NCBI RefSeq assembly: GCF_031326225.1
Contig: NZ_CP133720.1
Location: forward strand, 1,178,001-1,242,000
Length of the DNA: 64,000 bases
Source: Undibacterium cyanobacteriorum
GTDB lineage: Bacteria > Pseudomonadota > Gammaproteobacteria > Burkholderiales > Burkholderiaceae_D
Direction of reading: 5' to 3'
The notes under the pieces are model-generated. The model saw nothing but the letters and a program-made list of their open reading frames with translations, had not been told where the DNA came from and made no database searches. Shown in pieces: positions 55,033 to 63,955 of this stretch; position 1 is the first letter of the stretch, and each line of letters opens with the position of its first letter. The position numbers were made by a program, and so were the translations under genes.

Positions 55033-56799
55033 GTGAAAAAAGAATTTTCGAAATTTCGCTTTGTCTTGACCCAGCTCATGGGTGCCGTACTTTCGCTTGG
55101 CATCGTCGCGACGCAGCCGGCCCTGGCGCAGGGACAAAAATTGCCGAATCTAGGCGATACAGCACGCGCCGATTTGTCACCGATTATGGAACGAAAATTA
55201 GGTGAGCAAGTGATGGTGTCGGTTCGACGCGATCCTGACTACATGGAAGACGGCCCGATCTCAGAATATCTCACTAAGCTGGGCAATAGTTTGCTCGACA
55301 AACGGCCCGATGCACGCGGTGAGGAAAATTATGATTTCGAATTTTTCGCAGTGCGCGACCCTGTGCTCAATGCGTTTGCTTTTCCTGGAGGCTTTATTGG
55401 TTTTCATTCGGGGCTGCTACTGGCAGCGCAATCCGAATCAGAGTTAGCCTCGGTCATGGGGCATGAAATTGGACATGTCTCGCAACGTCACGTGGCCCGT
55501 ATGATTGGCCAACAGAAGCAGGACGTATTGATCCCCTTGGCAGCGATTTTGCTGGCAGCTTTAGCTGCGAAATCGAGTCCCGATGCGGCGATGGCGATGG
55601 TTGTCGGCGGGCAGGGATTAAGCATACAACGTCAATTGAGCTTCAGTCGTGATGCGGAGCGCGAGGCTGACCGCATCGGTTTTCAGATTTTGAAAGATGG
55701 CGGCTTTGATACTTCGGGCATGTTTGCATTCTTCGGACGCATGCAGCACGCTTCGAGAAATTATAGTGATAATGGATTAGCTTATTTGCGCAGCCATCCT
55801 TTAACCACTGAGCGTATGGCTGATATTCAAGGGCGCCTCTTCGGTGAGCGCTATAAACAACGTGTCGATGGACTTGATTTCTTTTTGATGCAAGCGCGCG
55901 TGCGCGTTTTGCAGGACATGAAAGGTCAAGGGCTGATCGATGCGAAAACGATTTTTGAAAATCAAATTAAGAATGGCAATGAGGAGTCACGCTTAGCGGG
56001 CCGCTATGGCTTAGCGTTTATTGCCTACAAAAAGGCCGAATATAAACAAGCTGAGTCGTTGTTAAACGAATTAGTGAAAGATATCGAGGCGAGCCCGAAA
56101 CAAAAAAAATGGCTGAAAGAAACCAGCTCTTTTGCCAGTCTCGCCATCGATGTTGACCTCGGTGCCGGTCGAATTGAACAGGCTTTGAGTAAAGCCAAGG
56201 CAGCTTTGCGCGATCTGCCGCTAGCACGCGGCATGGTGTATCAATACGCTGAAGTGCTGATCGCTGCGAAACAATACCAAGAAGTTGAAAATTTTTTGCG
56301 CGACCAAATTTCTCTGTATCGCCGCGATGCACGTTTGCAGCATGAATTGGCCAAGGCCTATGCGGCGCAGGGCAAAGAGGCTTTGCAGCACATCGCTTTG
56401 GCTGAGGCCTATGTGATCGAAGGTGCCGTGCCTGGCGCTCTGCAGCAATTAGAAATCGCGCGCGCGGCGAAGGACGTGAAGTACTATGATTTGTCGGTGA
56501 TCGACGCTTATGAACGTGAATGGAAAGAACGCTATAAAGAAGAGATCGAGGCTGAGAAGAAACGTGGTGATCGTGGTTCGAATTTGAGTTTTCAGTTTTC
56601 GACGCACGGCTCGGATGCCGCTGGCGGCATCGGCACAAACTTTAGTTCGAGTTCACGTTCAAGCTCAGGTTTAGACTCCAACCCAAGTGATGCGATCGGC
56701 ACTTCAAGCAAGACAAAGAAGCGCAATAGCGAGCAACGTCAACCGAGTATCGATCAATCGACTTGGCCGCTTTGTTCTGGGCGCGCCTGCGCTTGGTAA
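55033..56799 (+). CDS. M48-family metalloprotease with TPR region (BepA/YfgC-like)
   Basis: 588 residues from GTG 55033, beginning with a signal peptide that ends near ALAQG (residue about 33). Zinc motif HEIGH near residue 156 with the third ligand in EREADRIG near 215, then a TPR-rich C-terminal half. BepA-like proteases act in the periplasm on outer-membrane assembly. The frame also opens at GTG 54988/ATG 54991, which would put 15 polar residues before the signal peptide. The last 70 residues are Ser-rich and basic with no clear domain, and the final 46 bases overlap the convergent DUF2946-like gene. Confidence 0.85.
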   Translation: MKKEFSKFRFVLTQLMGAVLSLGIVATQPALAQGQKLPNLGDTARADLSPIMERKLGEQVMVSVRRDPDYMEDGPISEYLTKLGNSLLDKRPDARGEENYDFEFFAVRDPVLNAFAFPGGFIGFHSGLLLAAQSESELASVMGHEIGHVSQRHVARMIGQQKQDVLIPLAAILLAALAAKSSPDAAMAMVVGGQGLSIQRQLSFSRDAEREADRIGFQILKDGGFDTSGMFAFFGRMQHASRNYSDNGLAYLRSHPLTTERMADIQGRLFGERYKQRVDGLDFFLMQARVRVLQDMKGQGLIDAKTIFENQIKNGNEESRLAGRYGLAFIAYKKAEYKQAESLLNELVKDIEASPKQKKWLKETSSFASLAIDVDLGAGRIEQALSKAKAALRDLPLARGMVYQYAEVLIAAKQYQEVENFLRDQISLYRRDARLQHELAKAYAAQGKEALQHIALAEAYVIEGAVPGALQQLEIARAAKDVKYYDLSVIDAYEREWKERYKEEIEAEKKRGDRGSNLSFQFSTHGSDAAGGIGTNFSSSSRSSSGLDSNPSDAIGTSSKTKKRNSEQRQPSIDQSTWPLCSGRACAW

Positions 56800-57377
56800 G
56801 CAAGTTCTTGCATCAAAGCTGGCAAGCCACTCAGGTGTAAAGGCACACGCTCTCCTTGCCACAGGAGTTCGACCTGATGTTTTTGCAGAAAAGCATCAGC
56901 AGCGTCAAAGAGCGCATTCAACTGTTCGTCTTGTGCTTTGTTGCCATCGACTAAGAGCAAGTCCAGTGTTTGACTGAGATCTCGATCGTCGATTTGCGCC
57001 AAAATTTTCTCATGCCTTAGCACTAGATTTCCATCATCGAGCAAATACAAACAATGCGGTGCCTTCAACAATTGTCCGGTATGGAGGCGCCACTCTTGGC
57101 TCGGCAACAGTTGCGCAATGTAAGGAGCGCAGTCGAGATCGACATAGACTTTTTGCGGGCCATTCTGAAAATACCAACGACCTTCGGCATCCACGTCGTA
57201 GTTACGGTTGATGAACTGTTGTAGGGCGAGATTACGAATCGGGTCGCCTGGTAAGTTGAGAGCCTGCGCTCGTTCATCGCGCATGCGCCATTGACCACGC
57301 GCGTCGAGCGCTAACCAGCCATAGCAGTGCGGCACTTTTGGCCACCTGGCCATGGCGAGTTTAACGATTTCATCCAT
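56754..57377 (-). CDS. DUF2946-type conserved protein
   Basis: 207 residues, no signal peptide or membrane segment. It begins MDEIVKLAMARWPKVPHCYGWL, followed by LDARGQWRMRDE, as in the uncharacterised DUF2946-type proteins of Burkholderiales (assignment from memory of the family opening). It overlaps the start of its upstream neighbour YheT by eight bases on the same strand, so they are co-translated, and its 3' end overlaps the M48 protease gene by 46 bp in antisense. Function unknown. Confidence 0.75.
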   Translation of the reverse strand: MDEIVKLAMARWPKVPHCYGWLALDARGQWRMRDERAQALNLPGDPIRNLALQQFINRNYDVDAEGRWYFQNGPQKVYVDLDCAPYIAQLLPSQEWRLHTGQLLKAPHCLYLLDDGNLVLRHEKILAQIDDRDLSQTLDLLLVDGNKAQDEQLNALFDAADAFLQKHQVELLWQGERVPLHLSGLPALMQELAYQAQARPEQSGQVD

Positions 57378-58326
57378 GTTGTTCTAAGTGCTGCATGATG
57401 CGTTGCGGCAGCCAAGTCAGGCGGCCAGGGAAGGGGCCTTGGGCAAAGCCAACGTGACCACCATGCTCTGGATATTCCAGTTGCACGGACACAGACTGAC
57501 AGCTTGGTAAAAAGCGGGCTGGCAAGAAGGGATCGTTTTTTGCATTCAAAATCAAGGTCGGAACGCGAATATCATCGATGACCAAGCGTGCGCTGGCACG
57601 ATGCCAATAGTCTTGCACGTCGCGATAGCCATGGACCGGGGCGGTGACGACATTATCGAACTCAAACAAGTTGCGCGCACTGAGCATTTTGTCTTTGTCG
57701 AAGAGTCCCGGGAATTGGCTCAATTTAGCAAGACATTTGGGTTTGAGTGTCTGCAAAAATTTTTGTGTGTAGACCCAATTAAATCCACGCGACAAAGTTG
57801 CACCGCTATTGGTCAAGTCGAGTGGTGCGGAAACCGCCACCGCTGCATCGACGATGTTTGCACTTTGTTGGGATTCGCCTAGCCAACGTAGTAAGGCGTT
57901 GCCGCCCAAAGAGACGCCTGCAGCATAGAACTTAGCTTGCGGGTGGCGTGCTTTCCAGTCTAATTGCAGTCGTCGTAAAATCCAGTTGATCTCAGCGGAA
58001 TCGCCGGAATGATAAAAGCGTGGTGCTAGATTGGGCTCACCGGAGCAACCACGGAAATGCGGAATCACGCCAGACCAACCGCGAGCGCGCACCGCGTCCA
58101 TCGTCGCCCGTGCATAGTGACTATCGCTCGATCCTTCTAAGCCGTGAAATAGCACCAAGAAAGGTTTGCCCACTTCGCCATCAATGAAGTCGAGATCAAT
58201 GAAATCATTGTCGGGTGTATGCCAGCGCTCGCGTCTAAACTCGAGCGCAGGCTTCTTCATAAACAGGGCTGGAATGATGGTTTGTAGATGGCCACCAGGC
58301 AGCCAGAAAGGTGAAGAGTAATGCAT
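57370..58326 (-). CDS. YheT-family alpha/beta hydrolase
   Basis: 318 residues from ATG 58326. Oxyanion region LFHGLEGSSDSHYA near residue 62, nucleophile Ser in GVSLGGNALLRWL near 143, Asp in NAKNDPFLP and His in HGGHVGF, a full catalytic triad. The YheT/ABHD1-3 group are esterase or lipase-like proteins with poorly defined substrates. The frame extends to 58401 but overlaps the next gene without support. Tightly linked to the genes on both sides. Confidence 0.88.
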   Translation of the reverse strand: MHYSSPFWLPGGHLQTIIPALFMKKPALEFRRERWHTPDNDFIDLDFIDGEVGKPFLVLFHGLEGSSDSHYARATMDAVRARGWSGVIPHFRGCSGEPNLAPRFYHSGDSAEINWILRRLQLDWKARHPQAKFYAAGVSLGGNALLRWLGESQQSANIVDAAVAVSAPLDLTNSGATLSRGFNWVYTQKFLQTLKPKCLAKLSQFPGLFDKDKMLSARNLFEFDNVVTAPVHGYRDVQDYWHRASARLVIDDIRVPTLILNAKNDPFLPARFLPSCQSVSVQLEYPEHGGHVGFAQGPFPGRLTWLPQRIMQHLEQHG

Positions 58327-58339
58327 GTGCTCGAGTGAA

Positions 58340-58771
58340 TTAATGCAGCACGCCGGTTTTAAAAAGGTCGGGCGGTGCTTTGCCAGCGGCGACAGACGCA
58401 TGATGGGTCACGATACGCCAGCCTTTGGCTGTTTTGACGTAGACATTGGTCGCAATGATGTGGACATCTTCGGCAGCTTCAACGCCACCGTGGAAGGTTT
58501 CGATCACGCTGTGTACCGCACTCATCAGGTTGTGGTAAGCGTGGAGTTGCGTGGTGTGAATATGCACGCTGCCATTCTCGAAAATGCCTTCCCACGAGGC
58601 GCGAATTTCCGCATGTCCGATCAGACGTGGCGCATTCGGATGCACGCAGACGATCTCGTCATCGTCTGCCCACAATGCCATCAAGGCTTCGATGTCGCCG
58701 CGTGAGATCGCATCATAGAAAGCGACTTCAAGATCGTCCGCCGTACCGTTGAACTGTTTTTTTGCAGGCAT
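58340..58771 (-). CDS. NTF2-like/SnoaL-type small protein
   Basis: 143 residues with the NTF2-like fold pattern: LEVAFYDAISRGDIEALMALWADDDEIVCVHP at the start (short acidic helix pair then strand), GHAEIRASWEGIF, and GWRIVTHHAS near the end, matching DUF4440/SnoaL-like proteins. No signal peptide. Its stop is 13 bp before the YheT start, so it heads the three-gene unit. Function unknown; small-molecule binding is typical. Confidence 0.82.
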   Translation of the reverse strand: MPAKKQFNGTADDLEVAFYDAISRGDIEALMALWADDDEIVCVHPNAPRLIGHAEIRASWEGIFENGSVHIHTTQLHAYHNLMSAVHSVIETFHGGVEAAEDVHIIATNVYVKTAKGWRIVTHHASVAAGKAPPDLFKTGVLH

Positions 58772-58892
58772 ACTTTGTCGATGTGAAAGCGAAACCGTCG
58801 TGCTGTCATTGGGTGAAAGCCGCAGTCCCGCTATGTAAGTAGCGAAGTACCAGAGTCTCAGATTTTTGGCATCTCAGGTATAGCGGAAGGGA

Positions 58893-59090
58893 TTAATGAC
58901 CCTTGATTACGGTACCTGGCGCCAAAGTATAAGTCGTGCCGCAGTAAGAGCAAGTGGCGCTACCACCATGTGAAAGATCCAAATACACGCGTGGATGAGA
59001 AGACCACAACGGCATTGCAGGGTTAGGGCAATGGGCAGGTAGGTCTTTAGCTTGCAATTCAACTGGGGCAGTACTTGGTTTGTTTGACAT
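58893..59090 (-). CDS. CHCC zinc-finger domain protein
   Basis: 65 residues with a CHCC zinc site: Cys in HCPNPAMPLW, His in SHPRVYLDL, and CSYC near residue 50, as in the NDUFS6-like zf-CHCC proteins of proteobacteria. GGAG six bases before ATG 59090 (a second ATG lies one codon upstream). Expressed separately from the NTF2-like gene (about 120-bp gap). Confidence 0.9.
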   Translation of the reverse strand: MSNKPSTAPVELQAKDLPAHCPNPAMPLWSSHPRVYLDLSHGGSATCSYCGTTYTLAPGTVIKGH

Positions 59091-59494
59091 CATATTCTCC
59101 GGTGTTTTCCGAATTCAGCTCAGGTTGCGTGGTCATGTGACGCCATCCTAACTAGTTGACTAGAGCCTGTTCGAATGGACCCAGACCGCATTTTTCGGAG
59201 TATTGCGAATGTACAGAAAGATTGCCGAATTTTAACGGATTCCATGACGCTTGAGTGAATCTGATGTAATCGTTTCAAGCGTAGGCGTGGTGTTTGCGTT
59301 CGATGTGGCATCACAATCGGAGGCCCAAACCTGAGCTTATTTCCCTGCGAATGCGGCAGTCCAGCTCATAAAGCCTTACAATAGAGCAAGTTTGTTGAGA
59401 TGTGAAGTGTGGGGCTTACACACATTGACCATCTCTTATCTTGGTTCCCTAGGAATTTTTCTATGTGGGCTTCGTCCCCTCTGATGGTATTGGC
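59091..59494. other. Intergenic region before azlC
   Basis: About 400 bp with no convincing gene; a minus-strand frame at 59120-59314 has no ribosome site or family resemblance. A weak -10 (TACAAT, 59377-59382) lies about 110 bp before azlC. Nothing else is visible. Confidence 0.4.
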
Positions 59495-60295
59495 ATGAAA
59501 TTCATTGCTTGGCACTCTCCCGCATTTAAAGAGGGCGTACGTTTGAGTATGCCGTCTCAATTCGGCATGGCCGCTTGGGGTTTGGTGGTCGGCGTTGCCA
59601 TGATTAAAGCGGGCATGACTTTGCCGCAAGCATTGGGTATGACTTTGCTGGTGTTTGCCGGATCTGCGCAATTGGCGGCATTGCCCTTGATGGCAGTGCA
59701 AGCGCCGATTTGGGTGATCTTCGTGACTGCTTTGATCGTTAATCTACGCTTTTTGATTATGTCGGCCTTGATTGCGCCGCGCTTTGCGCATTTGCACTGG
59801 TTTAAGCGCTTGGTGCTTGGTTTTTTCAGTGGCGATATCACGGTAGCGCTGTTTATGAATCGTTATCCCGACATGTGGCAAAACACGACACAAGAGATCG
59901 AGCAACGCGAATTCTTAAAGGGCTTGGTAGTGCCGAACTGGTTGAATTGGCAGGCGGCCTCGATTGTCGGTATTTTGCTAGGGAGTCAGATTCCTACGCA
60001 CTGGGGCCTTGGTTTTGCGGGAACTCTGGCGATTTTATGTGTGATGGTGCCTCTGGTGCAGAACCGCGCTGCAATCGGCGGTGTGGTTTTGGCAAGTGTG
60101 GTCGGAATCTTGAGTTTTCAATGGCCTTACAAACTCGGCTTGTTAATGGCGGTGGTCTTAGGCATGGGGTTTGCCATGTTCCTCGAAGAGTATTTTGAAC
60201 GTCGTGATGGTTTGGCCGCAGCGATCACTAACGATGCAAAGCGTACTAATGATGCAGAGCTTACTAATGACGCCAAGGGAGACGGAAATGAGTGA
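59495..60295 (+). CDS. azlC: AzlC-family branched-chain amino acid exporter subunit
   Basis: 266 residues with AzlC features: FKEGVRLSMPSQFGMAAWGLVVG at the start, LLVFAGSAQLAALPLM near 60 and NLRFLIMSA near 93; five to six membrane segments. Together with AzlD it exports branched-chain amino acids. ATG 59495 is preferred over the GTG at 59465. The C-terminal tail after the last helix contains a hexapeptide repeat (TNDAKR, TNDAEL, TNDAKG) from an 18-bp DNA triplication. It overlaps azlD by eight bases. Confidence 0.9.
   Translation: MKFIAWHSPAFKEGVRLSMPSQFGMAAWGLVVGVAMIKAGMTLPQALGMTLLVFAGSAQLAALPLMAVQAPIWVIFVTALIVNLRFLIMSALIAPRFAHLHWFKRLVLGFFSGDITVALFMNRYPDMWQNTTQEIEQREFLKGLVVPNWLNWQAASIVGILLGSQIPTHWGLGFAGTLAILCVMVPLVQNRAAIGGVVLASVVGILSFQWPYKLGLLMAVVLGMGFAMFLEEYFERRDGLAAAITNDAKRTNDAELTNDAKGDGNE
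60227..60280. repeat. 18-bp tandem repeat, three copies, at the azlC 3' end
   Basis: Units beginning ACTAACGATGCA, ACTAATGATGCA and ACTAATGACGCC, in frame, add three hexapeptides just before the azlC stop. Confidence 0.9.
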
Positions 60296-60617
60296 TCTCG
60301 ATATTTGGCTTGTAATCATTTTTTTAACAGTTGCGACTGTCATTGACCGTAGTGCTTTTTGGTTGGTAGGCCATCACATCCAATTGCCTAAGCGAGTGCA
60401 AGAGGCCTTGCGATACGCACCAGCCTGTGCCTTGGCTGCGATTATTGTGCCGGATATGTTCGTGAATGGTAATCAAATTGATTTTAGTTTGGACAATCCC
60501 AAGTGTTTGGCGGGTATCGTGGCGACCATTTTCTTCATTTGGCGTCGCAGCATGTTAACGACAATTGTGCTTGGAATGGCGACTTATACGGGATTAAGGC
60601 TGTATTTTCCTGCTTAG
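60288..60617 (+). CDS. azlD: AzlD-family branched-chain amino acid exporter subunit
   Basis: 109 residues with four membrane segments and the family's ALRYAPACALAAIIVPD segment near residue 40. ATG 60288 overlaps azlC by eight bases, with GGGAGACGG upstream. It is the small partner of AzlC. Confidence 0.9.
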   Translation: MSDLDIWLVIIFLTVATVIDRSAFWLVGHHIQLPKRVQEALRYAPACALAAIIVPDMFVNGNQIDFSLDNPKCLAGIVATIFFIWRRSMLTTIVLGMATYTGLRLYFPA

Positions 60618-60794
60618 TTTTGTTATTTTGGTATTTTGAGACCTTCGGCGCGAATGAACCAACCCTTTATTGATGTCCGTCCCTTGGTGTATTCGGTCGC
60701 ACCTTCATCGTGTTTCAACAGTCTTCAAAGAGTTCTCACTACATTCGTATTGGCGGGCATGGTAAAGCCGCTTCGATTTCGTATTTGTTCTCTC

Positions 60795-60814
60795 ATTCCC
60801 GTGGAGGCGGGAAT
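60795..60814. repeat. dRS3-like inverted repeat ATTCCC-N8-GGGAAT
   Basis: ATTCCC (60795-60800), eight bases, GGGAAT (60809-60814), followed by CTAG. The layout matches the dRS3-type repeats known from Neisseria and similar ATTCCCGC elements scattered between genes in many bacteria. Only one copy is in this window. Confidence 0.6.
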
Positions 60815-60829
60815 CTAGTGGCTCACTTT

Positions 60830-60862
60830 TGGCTCTGTTGTGGCTTTGTTGTGGCTCTATTG
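60830..60862. repeat. 11-bp tandem repeat, three copies
   Basis: TGGCTCTGTTG, TGGCTTTGTTG and TGGCTCTATTG in a row, 16 bp after the dRS3-like repeat. Confidence 0.88.
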
Positions 60863-61212
60863 GTCATAGGTGCTTGATCTATTTCATCGCAAAATAGACG
60901 TCTATGTCGCACGGACTTAACTAAATGCCATGATCGATGACGCCCTAGTTTCTGATAAAAAACGCTGAAACTACCCTCACTGTTTGGTAAAATGCTGGGT
61001 TTACAGAAAATTGCCCGTGCCACTCAAAAAGTAAGCTTCGGCGTTTCTCAGCGTCTGCGGATATTCCCGCAGTGCCAGCAGTAAAGACTTTCCGTGTAGT
61101 GGTTTTTTGCCTTTTAGTTTTGTCGAGCGACAAGCGCAGATAGCGCGCATGGCTCAATCGGCAATGATCATTACGAACGAGTTCGAATCCTCCATCATTT
61201 ACGGTCATAAAC

Positions 61213-62406
61213 ATGCAATTTAATCGTCTGAGCGATCTGATCGCAGCTAATCAACTTCAAGGTCAACGTGTTTTTATTCGTGCTGATTTAAACGTGCCAC
61301 AAGATGACGCAGGCAATATCACTGAAGATACACGTGTTCGCGCTTCAATTCCTGCGATTCAACAAGCCTTGCAAGCAGGCGCTGCGGTCATGGTGACATC
61401 GCATTTGGGTCGTCCGACTGAAGGTGAATTTAAAGCAGAAGATTCCCTGGCACCAGTGGCGAAACGTTTGTCTGAATTATTGGGTGTGAGCGTCGAGTTG
61501 ATACAAAATTGGGTCGATGGCGTTGATGTCGCACCTGGTCAAGTGGTCTTGCTCGAGAACTGCCGTGTCAATAAAGGCGAAAAGAAAAACGATGATGGCC
61601 TGGCGCAGAAAATGGCTGCATTGTGCGACATCTATGTCAATGATGCATTCGGTACCGCACACCGTGCGGAAGCAACCACGCATGGCATCGCGAAGTACGC
61701 CAAAGTAGTATGCGCAGGTCCTTTGTTGTCCGCTGAATTAGATGCCTTGGGTAAGGCCTTGGGTCAACCAGCGCGCCCTTTGTCGGCGATTGTCGCGGGC
61801 TCTAAAGTTTCCAGTAAATTGACGATTCTGAAATCCTTGGCTGAGAAAGTGGATCAATTGATCGTTGGTGGCGGTATCGCGAATACCTTCATGTTGGCAG
61901 CCGGTTTGAAGATTGGTAAATCCTTGGCTGAGCCAGATTTGGTGGCAGAAGCGAAAGCCATTATGGACATGATGTCTGCTCGTGGTGCGACGGTGCCGAT
62001 TCCAACTGACGTCGTGTGTGCTAAAGAATTCTCATCGAGCGCGGTCGCTACCGTTAAAGCGGTCGCCGATGTGGCTGATGATGACATGATTTTGGATATT
62101 GGCCCGCAAACAGCGGCTGCCTTGGCAACGCAAATTCGCCAAGCTGGAACCATCGTGTGGAATGGCCCAGTGGGTGTGTTTGAATTCGACCAATTCGGTA
62201 ACGGCACCAAAGTGCTGGCAGAATCTATTGCAGAGTCGAACGGCTTCTCCATCGCAGGCGGTGGCGATACGTTGGCAGCGATTGCGAAATACCAAATTAC
62301 CGACAAGATCGGTTATATCTCCACAGGCGGCGGTGCTTTCCTTGAATTCTTGGAAGGTAAGACATTGCCAGCGGTTGAGATTTTGTTGCAAAGAGCGGCA
62401 GCATAG
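61213..62406 (+). CDS. pgk: Phosphoglycerate kinase
   Basis: 397 residues. N-terminal substrate residues RVFIRADLNVPQD near 20 and TSHLGRPTEGE near 60, C-terminal nucleotide-binding segment GGGDTLAAIAKY near 355. It makes ATP from 1,3-bisphosphoglycerate in glycolysis. The start at 61213 is the first in-frame ATG; no strong ribosome site. pyk follows after 118 bp. Confidence 0.97.
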   Translation: MQFNRLSDLIAANQLQGQRVFIRADLNVPQDDAGNITEDTRVRASIPAIQQALQAGAAVMVTSHLGRPTEGEFKAEDSLAPVAKRLSELLGVSVELIQNWVDGVDVAPGQVVLLENCRVNKGEKKNDDGLAQKMAALCDIYVNDAFGTAHRAEATTHGIAKYAKVVCAGPLLSAELDALGKALGQPARPLSAIVAGSKVSSKLTILKSLAEKVDQLIVGGGIANTFMLAAGLKIGKSLAEPDLVAEAKAIMDMMSARGATVPIPTDVVCAKEFSSSAVATVKAVADVADDDMILDIGPQTAAALATQIRQAGTIVWNGPVGVFEFDQFGNGTKVLAESIAESNGFSIAGGGDTLAAIAKYQITDKIGYISTGGGAFLEFLEGKTLPAVEILLQRAAA

Positions 62407-62524
62407 GTGCAGGTGTAGTTCTCAACGTCGAAAAAAGAAAGTCCAAACCCCAACGTTGAGGGCTTGCAAGAAAGATTTCCAGTTTTAAGCAAGACCTTGT
62501 GAAATTCATCCCTTAGGAGATTCA

Positions 62525-63955
62525 ATGTTACGCGGAACCAAAATTGTAGCGACGATAGGCCCAGCATCGAGTGATCTAGACACCTTGGTCAAGATGTTGA
62601 AGGCTGGTGTGAATGTAGTACGTTTGAATTTCTCGCACGGCAAAGCACAAGACCATATCGATCGCGCAAATTTGGTGCGTCAAGCGGCTGCGCAATGTGG
62701 TTTCGAAGTCGCCATCATGGCCGACATGCAAGGTCCGAAGATTCGTATTGGCAAATTCGAAAACAGCAAGATCGAATTGGCCAAGGGCGATCGTTTCATT
62801 CTCGACGCTGATTGCCCCTTGGGTAATCAAGAACGCGTTGGCTTGGATTACAAAAATTTGCCACGTGATGTCAAGAAAGATGACGTTCTTTTGCTCAATG
62901 ATGGTTTGATCGTTTTGATCGTTGAAAAAGTGGTCGGCAACGAGATCCACACGATTACGAAAATTGGTGGCGAACTGTCCAATAACAAAGGGATCAATCG
63001 TCAAGGTGGTGGTTTGACAGCTCCTGCGCTGACGGCAAAAGACATGGAAGACATCAAAACGGCGATGTCTTTTCAAGCCGATTATTTGGCGATTTCGTTC
63101 CCGAAAAATGCGACGGATATGGAAATGGCGCGCCAGTTAGCGAATATCGCCGGCGAGCCATATGGTCACAAGCCGATGCTGATCGCAAAGATCGAACGTG
63201 CGGAAGCGATCCCCGCCTTGCAAGAAATTTTGGATGCTTCTGATGGCATCATGGTGGCACGTGGTGATTTGGCGGTAGAAGTTGGAAATGCGGCGGTGCC
63301 GGCTTTGCAAAAGCATATGATCAAAGTGGCGCGTGATTCCAATAAATTGGCGATCACGGCGACGCAAATGATGGAGTCCATGATCGTCAACGCCGTACCA
63401 ACGCGCGCTGAAGTGTCGGACGTGGCAAATGCAGTGTTGGATGGTACTGATGCAGTGATGTTGTCGGCTGAAACGGCCTCTGGTAAGTACCCGATTGAAA
63501 CCGTGGAGACGATGGCTGCCATTTGCGTCGAAGCAGAGAAATTCCAAGAGTGCAAACTGGATGCCGACTTCTTGAATTTGCAATTCACGCGTATCGATCA
63601 ATCGATCGCTTATGGTGCGCTGTTCACGGCCCACCATTTACGCGTACAAGCGATTGCTGCCTTAACTGAGTCTGGTTCTACTGCCTTGTGGATGAGCCGC
63701 CAAAGTATTGATGTACCTTTGTTTGCCTTGACACCGAGTGTCGCAACGCAACGCAAAGCAGCCTTATATCGTAATGTTCAAACCTTTAATTTGCCTTACT
63801 CCGCTGATCGCGATTTCGCTTTGAAAGAAGCTGAAAAATTGTTGATCGCAAAAGGCGCCGTGAAGAAGGGCGACCTGATCGTGGCGACTTGGGGTGAGCA
63901 GATGGGGAAGGTAGGGGGGACCAATGCAATGCGTATCGTGAAGGTCGGCGAATAG
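62525..63955 (+). CDS. pyk: Pyruvate kinase
   Basis: 476 residues. TKIVATIGPASS at the start, MADMQGPKIRIG near 66, the family signature LIAKIERAEAIPALQEI near 218 with GIMVARGDLAVE, and the SAETASGKYP segment near 315. AGGAG six bases before the ATG. It completes lower glycolysis next to pgk; the window ends 45 bp after the stop, before any terminator. Confidence 0.97.
   Translation: MLRGTKIVATIGPASSDLDTLVKMLKAGVNVVRLNFSHGKAQDHIDRANLVRQAAAQCGFEVAIMADMQGPKIRIGKFENSKIELAKGDRFILDADCPLGNQERVGLDYKNLPRDVKKDDVLLLNDGLIVLIVEKVVGNEIHTITKIGGELSNNKGINRQGGGLTAPALTAKDMEDIKTAMSFQADYLAISFPKNATDMEMARQLANIAGEPYGHKPMLIAKIERAEAIPALQEILDASDGIMVARGDLAVEVGNAAVPALQKHMIKVARDSNKLAITATQMMESMIVNAVPTRAEVSDVANAVLDGTDAVMLSAETASGKYPIETVETMAAICVEAEKFQECKLDADFLNLQFTRIDQSIAYGALFTAHHLRVQAIAALTESGSTALWMSRQSIDVPLFALTPSVATQRKAALYRNVQTFNLPYSADRDFALKEAEKLLIAKGAVKKGDLIVATWGEQMGKVGGTNAMRIVKVGE

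Larger units (their letters stand above)
60618..61212. other. Repeat-bearing intergenic region before pgk
   Basis: 595 bp with no convincing gene. It contains a dRS3-like inverted repeat (60795-60814) and an 11-bp tandem triplication (60830-60862). A tRNA-like string near 61148-61200 does not fold. The pgk promoter must lie in its last part but no clear match was found. Confidence 0.5.

Noticed and set aside
59120..59314. 64-codon minus-strand frame before azlC
   Set aside because: No ribosome site and basic, low-information composition.
61148..61200. tRNA-like string with D-arm (GGCTCAATCGGCA) and T-loop (GTTCGAATC) resemblance before pgk
   Set aside because: The T stem does not pair, there is too little space for an anticodon arm, and no acceptor stem forms. 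Chance resemblance or a very decayed remnant.
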